Assembly (NCBI GenBank): GCA_031381685.1
Contig: JANMYF010000376.1
Coordinates: 1-26,670 of the forward strand
DNA from: JANLQX01 sp031381685
Lineage (GTDB): Bacteria; Actinomycetota; Acidimicrobiia; Acidimicrobiales; JANYDT01
Length of the DNA: 26,670 nucleotides
Direction of reading: 5' to 3'
Of this stretch, positions 14,004 to 22,214 are shown piece by piece. Each line of letters opens with the position of its first letter. Within the stretch, counting starts at the first letter, position 1. The notes below the pieces were generated by a model. That model did no database searches. It was not told where the DNA came from and worked only from the letters and a program-made list of their open reading frames with translations. Made by a program: the position numbers and the translations under genes.

Positions 14004-17000
14004 ATGAGTCCTCCACAGTCTGCGCGCGCCGTTCGGTTCCGGGACCTCGTTCGTTCGGCGCGGGCGCGCGTTCGCGAGCGGTGTCGTGCTTCGGCACAGG
14101 TGGAGCCAGGGTTCACCCTGGTCGAGCTGATGGTGTCGGTGATGATCCTCGGGTCGATCGTCGGGGTGATCGGACTCGTCTTCACCGTCAGCATGCAGAG
14201 CACCGAGAAGGTACGCGAGATGCTGCCTGGTGCCCGGGCGGCCAACTCCATCGCCCTCTACCTCTCGTCGGACGTGTCGTCAGCTGTGCCGGTCGACCTC
14301 GACTCGTGGCTGTCCACGGACCCGAAGACGGCAAGCGGTTGTTCCGGTGGCGATGTCGACGACGGCGTGAACGTTCTACGGGTGCAGTCGCGCAGCGCGA
14401 CGGACCCGAACGTCACCTACGTTGCGTCGTACCGGTTCCTCCCGCCCAACGCCGGGTCAGGGAAGGGTCAGGTGTACCGAGCGTTCTGCCGGTCCGGTGA
14501 GATCGCTTCCAGCCGATCGAAGGTGGCCGAAGGCATCGATCCGAACGATCCCCCGATCGCCACGGTGGCCGATGGGAACCGTTCGGTGGAGGTGTTGTTC
14601 CGTGTGTGGTCCAGCGACTCCTCCGCGTCACTGGTGACGGCGTGCAAGAGTGCGACGCCGACGGCAACCGTGTCCCCGCGTTGCCCGTACGAGGTCAGGG
14701 TTCGGGCGGCGATCCGAACGGTGGATCGTGCACCCGAAGTGGTGTCGGGCACGGCGACGACCTTGCCGGTGCGAGAGCCATGCCAGTTCGTCGAGGCGTC
14801 GATGAGCGTCCCCACGCGGGTCGGCAAGGATCCCGGTCCGCTCGACGCTCCGGTTGCCGTCTTCGTGCGGACCAACGAGTCGAACGGCGCTCAGTGCCGA
14901 GCGCTGGTGGTGAAGGTCCCGTCGGTTGCCGGTGCGCAATGTGAGCTGAGCCGCAAGGGCGAGGATGGATGGGCCGGCTCGTGTTTCGGCGTGGACACTG
15001 GCACGGTCTGGCCGAACACTCCGTCGACGTTCGCCGCCTTCGTGTTCGACCGCGTGCACCCGGGGACACCGAAAGCCGACCCGGCCGACCCGCCGATCGA
15101 CATCGACGTCCCCGGTGGCGATCTGACGCTGAGCGTCCGGACGCTGGTCGCGCCGACGGCGCCGACCGGCCTGGTCGTCAAGCCGAAGGACCGCTCGCTC
15201 CAGATCTCCTGGATCGCACCGGTTCTCACGCCCGATACCCCGCCGATCACGAGCTATGTCGTGACGGCATCACCTGGCTCGTCGACGTGTACGACGACCA
15301 CGCTCACCTGCACGCTCACGGGTCTGACGAACGGCACCACCTACAGCGTCACCGTGCAGGCGGTCAACCGGGCCGGCACCGGTCCGGGCGTGTCGGCGAA
15401 CGGGCGTCCGTGGCCGCCGCTCGTGATCTCGGGCACTGTGTTCGAGGACATCAACTACGGCGGAGGCGCCGGCCGCTCCAAGGCTGTCGCGTTGGGGGCC
15501 GGAGGAACTGGCCGTCCCGGTGTTCTCGTCGAGCTCTACGAGGTGAAAGCGACCTCTGCGGCATATCTCGAGGGGACGAGCACCGATGCTTCCGGCAACT
15601 ACTCCTTCTTGACGCCGAAGTGCACGAGCTGTGCGGTCCGGGTCGTCACGTCGTCGGTTACGTCGGGTCGCTCCGGCGCCACCAGCGGGCTACGGGGCGT
15701 GCTGACGTCGGTCATGGCGCAGGCGGGTGCAGGGACGATTCTGCGGTCCGACATGGTCGGCGGGACGAACCCGGCCGACACGGATGGCGGCATCGGCGCG
15801 ATCGGGACCGCCTTCTCGGTCTCCTCCGGCACCTTCAGCGCCGGTACGAAGGGCACGGCACACGCCTTCACGACCGTCGACGACACGATCGCCATCGGCT
15901 CCGGTTTCGATTTCGGCTTCAACTTCGACACCGTGACCAACACCGATGACACCGGGTCGGGCTCGCTGCGACAGGTGATCACCAACGCCAACACGCTCGG
16001 TGGAGACGCATCGTTGGCCTTGAGCGGCCGCGTCGCAGGCGTCGAGCACGTCGTCTTCATGCTCCCCAACGCCTCGACGGGTTCCGGTGGATCACTGAAG
16101 CTCTCGGGCGGTCTCCGTCCGTCCCTCGACGCGTTCACGACACCGGCCGGTTCCGCGAAGGCGGCAACGATCCCGCTCGCTTCGGCGAGCCTCACGGTCG
16201 CCTCGCCCCTTGTCGTCGACGCCCAAACTCAGCCCGGTTGGTCGGGCGTTCCGATCGTGGAGGTCAATGCCGCGGCCATCGGCTCAGGCTCGGACGGCGC
16301 TGTCACGCTCACCGGAGGAGGATCAACCATACGTGGACTTATCATCAACCGTTCACCCCGGTACGCGATCTCGATCTCCTCGGATGAGAACCTCGTTCAA
16401 GGCAACTACATCGGGACGGATGCGGCCGGCAGCGCTGCTTCGGCGAACAACTTCGGCGTCGTTGCGGTCGGCCGTGCCAACACGATCGGGGGCGCCGCGA
16501 CCGGCGAAGGGAACGTGATCTCGGGCAATTCGGGTGCCGGTGTCTACCTGCTCGGGGGAAGCGGGAACTCCGTCACGGGCAACGTCATCGGTTTGAACGC
16601 CCTCGGCGGCTCGGCCGTTCCGAACCTTCGAGGAATCCGGGTCGACGGCGGGACCGGCCACACGATCGGTGGCTCGATGGCGGGCGCGGGCAACACGATC
16701 TCCGGGAACGGCGTCACCGGTACGCCGACCGAGGACTACGCGGGCATCTACGTGCACAGCGCGGCAAGCGGTGTGACCATCGCCGGCAACACCATCGGGC
16801 TCGGGACCGACCGGACCACGGCGATAGCGAACTCGAAGAACGCGATCTTCATCACCGGTGCTTCGAACGTGACCGTTGGCGGCGCGTCGAGTGCATCTCG
16901 CAACGTCATCGCTGGCAACGCCTCACACGGCGTGTACGTCAACAGCAACGCCGGTGCGGGAGTGACGGTACGCAACAACTGGATCGGACTCGCCGGTGAC

Positions 17001-20000
17001 GGAACGACGGCTCGGGGCAACGGAACCGACGGCGTCGTCTGCTGGGGTGGGACCAGCGACAACTGCACGGTCTCCGACAACGTCATCGCCCAGTCGGGCC
17101 GCTACGGGATCTGGCTGGGGACGGGTACCGGGCACGTGGTGAAGGGGAACTCCGTCGGCACCGACGCGGCCGGCCTCCTGGCCCGCCCCAACAACGGCGG
17201 CATCTACGTGAGCGGAGGGGCCGTCGTCACGATCGGCAGTACCGCCACTGCCGATCGGAACCTCGTGAGTGGGAACAACTCGTTCGGCGTCCGCGTGGAG
17301 GGCGCCGGAGCCGTGAACGTTCTGGGGAACTCGATTGGCTCGAACGCCGGCTCGACGGCGACGCTCGCCAACAACGGAGCCGGCATATCCATCGTCAACT
17401 CGAGCAACGTCGTCGTTGGCGGGTCGACGAATGGCTCCGGCAATCTCATCACGGCGAATACGGGCGGCGGTGTCATCGTGTCCGGTTCCAGCACCGCTAA
17501 CGCGATCCTGGGCAACACGATCACCGTGAACACCGGGCTGGGGATCGACCTCGGAGCCAACGGGGTGACCGCGAACGACGGGGCCAAGACCGCCGGCCAG
17601 CCCAACCTGTTGACCGACTTCCCGACGTTCACGGCGGCGTCGCTCTCCGGAAGCACGCTGACCGTGAGCGGCTACGTCGGAACGGCAGCAGGCCAAGTGG
17701 CGTTCGCGAATCATCGCGTCGAAGTGTTCAAAGCCGACAACGACGCGTCCGGCAACGGGGAAGCTCCGGCCTACCTCGGCTTCGTCACCACCGATAAGAA
17801 CGGACTCTTCCAGGGCCCCATCACGGTCCCGTCGGGCGTCACAGTCACTTCGGGCACCACGAAGGTCACCGGAACGGCGACGGACGCAAGCGGCAACACG
17901 TCGGAGTTCGGGACGAACTTCACCGTCGGTGCCAATGGACAGGGTGCGTCGATGTGGGTCGACGCCTCGGACATCGACGGCGACGGTAACGACGCCAACG
18001 AGCCGCCCGTCAACTCCAGCATCGGACAACTCACCGACAGGAGCGGGAACGGCCGCCACTTCGCATCACCAGCAGGAAGTCAGCCGACGCTGATCTCGTC
18101 GACCGCGTTCTCCCGCAAGGTGCTGCGCTTCACCCCGTCGCAGTGGATGCGGCAGAGCTACAACTTCGCGGCCCCGTCGACCGTGATCTATGTGGCGCGG
18201 GCTCGGACCGCCGGAAGCGGCCGGATCCTGCAGGCCGTCGCCAACAACTGGCTCCTCGGATGGTGGGGCAACCTGGAAGGTGTTGCCTATCACGACGGAT
18301 GGGTGAGCTACCCCGGCAACACGGCCACACAGGCGCCGCGGGTCATGAGCTCCGTCATCCGCGGTGCCGGGCAGGCGACCGACATCTTCGTCGACGGAAT
18401 CGCCGTGGCGAGCAACACCTCGGGGCAGACCGGCCCAAACGGCCTCGCCGTGAACGCGGGTGGGTATGCCGGAGAGACGACGGACGCCGAGGTCGCCGAG
18501 ATTCTGGTCTTCCCGCGGGTGATGGATCCGGCCGAGCGGCTCTCGATCGAGATCGGGCTGGCGGCCAAGTGGGGGATCTCGACCTCGAACATGCGGCTCG
18601 CCGCAGCGTCCGTGACGAGCCAAGCGGGCACCAATGGTGTTCCCGTCGCCGCCCCGCCGAAGGTCCTCGTGACCGGCTTCGGCGCCGCGCCGGCGTCCGG
18701 CGTGAACGTGACCTTCACCGCGGCTGCGGGCGGAAGCGTCGGGGGTGCCTCGTCGGTGACCGTCTCGACCGACGCCAACGGAATAGCGACCGTGCCATCG
18801 TGGGTGGCGGGCTCGTCAGTTTGCATCGACCGGCTCACGGCGACCAGTACGAGCAGTTCTGACGTGGTCAAGTTCTCGGTCCTCAAGGGCAGTTGCCCGA
18901 TTCCCTACGGTGTCAGCGGCGCGTCGATGTGGGTCGATGCTTCCGACACCGATGGCGACGGGAACGCGGCGAACGAACCGGCGCTCAATTCGAGTGTCAT
19001 GCAGTTGACCGACAAGACCGGCAGCGACCGCAACTTCGATTCCGCCGCCGGCAAGCAGCCGACGCTGATCGCCTCACCGGCATTCGCGAAGAACGTGCTC
19101 CGGTTCACCACTGCGCAGTGGATGAAACAGACCGACAACTTCGGGGCACCGTCGACCGTCATCTATGTCGCCCGTTCGCGGACGACGGGCAACGGTCGGA
19201 TCCTTCAGGGTATGGCGAACAACTGGCTCCTCGGCTGGTGGGGCAGCCTCGAACGGGTCGCGTACCACGACGGCTGGATCTCGTACCCGGGCATCACAGG
19301 CACGACGAACGCACGGGTCGTGAGCAGCGTCATCCGCGGTGGCGGTCAGCCCACCGAGATTTCGGTCGACGGCAACGTCGTCGCCACGAACACCGGTGGA
19401 CAGACGGGACCGAACGGCCTTGCCGTCAACACCGGCAACGTTGGTGGTGGCGAGGTCACCGATGCCGAGGTCGCGGAGATCCTCGTGTTCCCCCGTGCGC
19501 TCACCAGCACCGAGCGGTCGGCCATCGAGGTGGGTCTGTCGTTGAAGTGGGGCCCGGCGACCATCACCAGCCTGACGGCGACCACCCCGACGTCGCAGGC
19601 CGGGGCCAACGGTACTCCTGCGGCGACACCACCAAAGGTACGCGCCACCGGCTTCGCCGCGGCGCCTGCGATTGGCGTGACCGTCACCTTCACCGCTGGT
19701 GCCGGCAGCACGGTCGGGGGTGCGTCGTCGGTGACCGTGCTCACCGACGCCAACGGCATCGCGACGGCCCCAGCATGGATACCCGGATCAGCGACGTGTG
19801 TGGACCGTCTGACGGCGACGACGGTCGGCAGTCCCGACGTGGTCAAGTTCACGATTGCCAAGGGTGGATGTCCGATCCCCTTCGGCGTGAGCGGCCCGAC
19901 GATGTGGGTCGACGCATCCGATACGGACGGCGACGCCAATCCGGCGAACGAACCTGCACTGAATGCGGGGGTGCTTTCGCTGGTCGACAAGAGCGGGAAC

Positions 20001-22214
20001 GCCCGCGACTTCGAGGCCGTGGCCGGATCGCAGCCGACCATCGTCTCCTCGCCGGCGTTCGCCAAGAACGTCCTTCGCTTCTCGCCGAGCCAGTGGATGA
20101 AGCAGACGGCGAACTTCGGTGCTCCTTCGACCGTCATCTATGTCGCTCGGGCGCGAACGTCATCGTCGAATCGCATCCTGCAGGCCGTGGGCAACAACTG
20201 GCTCCTCGGCTGGTGGGGCGGTCAGGAAGAGCGCGCCTACATGGACGGATGGGTCCAACTGACCGGTGTCGCGCCCACGACCAAGGCCCGCATCATGAGT
20301 GCGGTCATCCGCGGCAGCGGAGCGACCGACTTCGCCGTCGATGGGATCGTCACCACGAGCAACTCCGGCGGCGTGAGCGGCCCGAACGGGCTCGCCGTAA
20401 ACGGTGGTGGTGCGTACCCGGGGGAGGCGACCGATGCCGAGGTCGGCGAGATCCTCGTGTTCCCTCGCGCCCTGACGAACACGGAACGTCTTGCGGTCGA
20501 ATCCGGACTCGCCGCGAAGTGGGGGGTCGCCCTCGGACAGACGCTCAGCGCGACGACAACGCTGACGCCGACGGGCCGCCCGGGTCAGGCGGTCGCGGCG
20601 TCGCCGCAGGTGAGGGTGGCGTTGGCCGACGGAACCAACGTGGCCGGAGCTACCGTCACCTTCACCGTGAGTCGAGGTGGTGGCACGGTGGGCGGCAGCG
20701 TCTCGGCCAACGTCCTCACCAATGCCAGCGGTCTGGCGACCTCTCCATCCTGGCTCCTTTCTTCGGCAGCGGGATATCAGGAACTCACCGTCACGTCGCT
20801 ACTGGCGAAGACCCCCGTGGTGTTCACCGCCGACACCGGTGCGTGTCCGGCGTTCGGCATCTGCGCCGTCCCCGCGATGTGGGTGGATGCATCCGACACC
20901 GACGGAGATGGCAACGCGTCGAACGAGCCGACGATCGGTAGCAGCATCCTCCAGCTCGCCGACAAGTCGGGGAACAACCGTCCCTTCGCTTCGCAGCCGG
21001 GCAGCCAGCCGACCCTCATCGCCTCGTCGGGTTTCTCGAAGCCCGTTCTGGGTTTCACTCCGAGCCAGTGGATGCGTCAGACGTACGACTTCGGCTCGCC
21101 GTCCACGGTGATCTACGTGGCCCGCGCCCGCACCGCCGCGTCCGGGCGCATTCTCTCTTCCATCGGGAACAACTGGCTCCTCGGATGGCACGGCAACCTG
21201 GAGGGAGTCGCCTACTTCAACGGCTGGGTGGCCTATCCGGGTCCGACCCACACCAACACCGCAAGGGTGATGTCGGCCGTGATCCGCAACGGCTCGGCCA
21301 ACAGCGACTTTGCCATGGACGGCATCGTGAAGGCCGCCAACACCAGCGGTGTCGCGGGACCGAACGGCCTGACGATCAACAACAGCGGTGAGAACAGCGA
21401 TGCCGAAGTCGCCGAGATCGTGGTGTTCCCGCGTGCGCTGAGCGATAGCGAGCGTTTCAAGGTCGAGACTGGCTTGGCCGCCAAGTGGGGGCTTGCCGTT
21501 GCCAACCCCGTCACGTCGGGACTGGTCTCCTCGCTCGACGCCAACAACCTGGCGTCGATGTATCAAACCTCCGCGGGCACGACGCCCGTGACGGCGGCCG
21601 GTGAGCCGGTATGCCGGTGGACCGACCTTTCGGGCGCCGGCAACCATGCGCTGCAACCAACGACCGCTTCCTGCCCGAGGTATGGCACCGATGCGGTCGG
21701 TGGCTTCCTCAACTTCACGCTGAACGGGTTCTTCACGACGAGCCCGACGCTTTCGCCCGATGCCACCGTGCTCGTGGTCGCGCAGAGCAACACTCCCACC
21801 TGGAACAACTATGGGTGGCTTGCGTCGGCGCGAGGTCCCAACGGCTTCATCGTCCATCCCGCCATCAGCTCCACGAACGTCGACTTCTATCCGGTCAACT
21901 CCGGCGGTTCTTACACGTACGTGGGCTCGCTGGCGTCGCCCACCCTGACCAATCCGACCCTTTACAAGATGACGATGAGCGGATCGAATCCGGTCGTCGG
22001 TTCGTACGGGGTGAACGGCTCGTCGACGAGTTACACCGCCGCCGGCGTCGTCCGCACCGCCGGTTCGGTGCTCGTCACGCTCGGCGCCGACGGGAGCCTC
22101 GGTCGCCCCGGCAACGGCCGCTACCGCGAGGTGTTGATCTACAACCGGGCGCTTTCTCCGGCCGAGCTCACCCAGGTCGAGACGTACCTCCGCGCCAAGT
22201 GGGGTACGGGATGA
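14004..22214 (+). CDS. Giant modular type IV prepilin (2,736 aa), putative pilus adhesin
   Basis: The leader of 36 residues ends EPG, followed by FTLVELMVSVMILGS (Phe37 at +1, Glu41 at +5), a canonical prepilin signal. Modules in order: pilin-like domain (about 37-380); fibronectin type III (about 382-468); SdrD_B/prealbumin-like domain (about 473-551); SGSLRQVI entry and right-handed beta-helix with repeated GN-x-I-x-G (about 645-1186); a beta-rich linker (about 1204-1311); three LamG plus Big_1-like pairs, a fourth LamG (starting near 1315, 1640, 1965, 2290); and a fifth, divergent LamG (about 2508-2736). Each of the four similar LamG copies starts with a DxDGDxN-type calcium-loop motif. 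Ordinary pilins have 130-200 residues. LamG-bearing modular minor pilins are known (Streptococcus sanguinis PilC), but none I know is this large. It is probably a surface adhesin. There is no good Shine-Dalgarno at ATG 14004. It overlaps the next gene by ATGA. Confidence 0.9.
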   Translation: MSPPQSARAVRFRDLVRSARARVRERCRASAQVEPGFTLVELMVSVMILGSIVGVIGLVFTVSMQSTEKVREMLPGARAANSIALYLSSDVSSAVPVDLDSWLSTDPKTASGCSGGDVDDGVNVLRVQSRSATDPNVTYVASYRFLPPNAGSGKGQVYRAFCRSGEIASSRSKVAEGIDPNDPPIATVADGNRSVEVLFRVWSSDSSASLVTACKSATPTATVSPRCPYEVRVRAAIRTVDRAPEVVSGTATTLPVREPCQFVEASMSVPTRVGKDPGPLDAPVAVFVRTNESNGAQCRALVVKVPSVAGAQCELSRKGEDGWAGSCFGVDTGTVWPNTPSTFAAFVFDRVHPGTPKADPADPPIDIDVPGGDLTLSVRTLVAPTAPTGLVVKPKDRSLQISWIAPVLTPDTPPITSYVVTASPGSSTCTTTTLTCTLTGLTNGTTYSVTVQAVNRAGTGPGVSANGRPWPPLVISGTVFEDINYGGGAGRSKAVALGAGGTGRPGVLVELYEVKATSAAYLEGTSTDASGNYSFLTPKCTSCAVRVVTSSVTSGRSGATSGLRGVLTSVMAQAGAGTILRSDMVGGTNPADTDGGIGAIGTAFSVSSGTFSAGTKGTAHAFTTVDDTIAIGSGFDFGFNFDTVTNTDDTGSGSLRQVITNANTLGGDASLALSGRVAGVEHVVFMLPNASTGSGGSLKLSGGLRPSLDAFTTPAGSAKAATIPLASASLTVASPLVVDAQTQPGWSGVPIVEVNAAAIGSGSDGAVTLTGGGSTIRGLIINRSPRYAISISSDENLVQGNYIGTDAAGSAASANNFGVVAVGRANTIGGAATGEGNVISGNSGAGVYLLGGSGNSVTGNVIGLNALGGSAVPNLRGIRVDGGTGHTIGGSMAGAGNTISGNGVTGTPTEDYAGIYVHSAASGVTIAGNTIGLGTDRTTAIANSKNAIFITGASNVTVGGASSASRNVIAGNASHGVYVNSNAGAGVTVRNNWIGLAGDGTTARGNGTDGVVCWGGTSDNCTVSDNVIAQSGRYGIWLGTGTGHVVKGNSVGTDAAGLLARPNNGGIYVSGGAVVTIGSTATADRNLVSGNNSFGVRVEGAGAVNVLGNSIGSNAGSTATLANNGAGISIVNSSNVVVGGSTNGSGNLITANTGGGVIVSGSSTANAILGNTITVNTGLGIDLGANGVTANDGAKTAGQPNLLTDFPTFTAASLSGSTLTVSGYVGTAAGQVAFANHRVEVFKADNDASGNGEAPAYLGFVTTDKNGLFQGPITVPSGVTVTSGTTKVTGTATDASGNTSEFGTNFTVGANGQGASMWVDASDIDGDGNDANEPPVNSSIGQLTDRSGNGRHFASPAGSQPTLISSTAFSRKVLRFTPSQWMRQSYNFAAPSTVIYVARARTAGSGRILQAVANNWLLGWWGNLEGVAYHDGWVSYPGNTATQAPRVMSSVIRGAGQATDIFVDGIAVASNTSGQTGPNGLAVNAGGYAGETTDAEVAEILVFPRVMDPAERLSIEIGLAAKWGISTSNMRLAAASVTSQAGTNGVPVAAPPKVLVTGFGAAPASGVNVTFTAAAGGSVGGASSVTVSTDANGIATVPSWVAGSSVCIDRLTATSTSSSDVVKFSVLKGSCPIPYGVSGASMWVDASDTDGDGNAANEPALNSSVMQLTDKTGSDRNFDSAAGKQPTLIASPAFAKNVLRFTTAQWMKQTDNFGAPSTVIYVARSRTTGNGRILQGMANNWLLGWWGSLERVAYHDGWISYPGITGTTNARVVSSVIRGGGQPTEISVDGNVVATNTGGQTGPNGLAVNTGNVGGGEVTDAEVAEILVFPRALTSTERSAIEVGLSLKWGPATITSLTATTPTSQAGANGTPAATPPKVRATGFAAAPAIGVTVTFTAGAGSTVGGASSVTVLTDANGIATAPAWIPGSATCVDRLTATTVGSPDVVKFTIAKGGCPIPFGVSGPTMWVDASDTDGDANPANEPALNAGVLSLVDKSGNARDFEAVAGSQPTIVSSPAFAKNVLRFSPSQWMKQTANFGAPSTVIYVARARTSSSNRILQAVGNNWLLGWWGGQEERAYMDGWVQLTGVAPTTKARIMSAVIRGSGATDFAVDGIVTTSNSGGVSGPNGLAVNGGGAYPGEATDAEVGEILVFPRALTNTERLAVESGLAAKWGVALGQTLSATTTLTPTGRPGQAVAASPQVRVALADGTNVAGATVTFTVSRGGGTVGGSVSANVLTNASGLATSPSWLLSSAAGYQELTVTSLLAKTPVVFTADTGACPAFGICAVPAMWVDASDTDGDGNASNEPTIGSSILQLADKSGNNRPFASQPGSQPTLIASSGFSKPVLGFTPSQWMRQTYDFGSPSTVIYVARARTAASGRILSSIGNNWLLGWHGNLEGVAYFNGWVAYPGPTHTNTARVMSAVIRNGSANSDFAMDGIVKAANTSGVAGPNGLTINNSGENSDAEVAEIVVFPRALSDSERFKVETGLAAKWGLAVANPVTSGLVSSLDANNLASMYQTSAGTTPVTAAGEPVCRWTDLSGAGNHALQPTTASCPRYGTDAVGGFLNFTLNGFFTTSPTLSPDATVLVVAQSNTPTWNNYGWLASARGPNGFIVHPAISSTNVDFYPVNSGGSYTYVGSLASPTLTNPTLYKMTMSGSNPVVGSYGVNGSSTSYTAAGVVRTAGSVLVTLGADGSLGRPGNGRYREVLIYNRALSPAELTQVETYLRAKWGTG
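16315..17560 (+). other. Beta-helix (PbH1-like) region of the giant prepilin
   Basis: About 415 residues with recurring short strands of the GNxIGxxAxG…GxxNxIxGN type, as in right-handed parallel beta-helices of surface and carbohydrate-active proteins. The run is Asn/Gly/Ser-rich with almost no Cys. This predicts a rigid rod holding the C-terminal modules away from the pilus. Confidence 0.75.
17946..21495 (+). repeat. 975-bp tandem LamG-Big_1 coding repeat
   Basis: The anchor ATGTGGGT (Met-Trp-Val) occurs at 17952, 18927, 19902 and 20877, spacing exactly 975 bp (325 codons) each time. Each unit has a LamG-like domain of about 215 residues (MWVDASD, NNWLLGW, AEVAEI or AEVGEI, and VFPR motifs), followed in the first three by an Ig-like Big_1-type domain of about 110 residues (VTFT…GG…TDANGIAT). 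In the fourth unit the Ig-like domain is replaced by the divergent fifth LamG. DNA identity between units is clear but interrupted by many synonymous changes. Confidence 0.9.

Noticed and set aside
18893..20941. Long overlapping frame (682 codons) on the plus strand inside the giant gene
   Set aside because: It is an Arg/Gly-rich shadow frame produced by high GC and the 975-bp repeat, with no recognisable domain.
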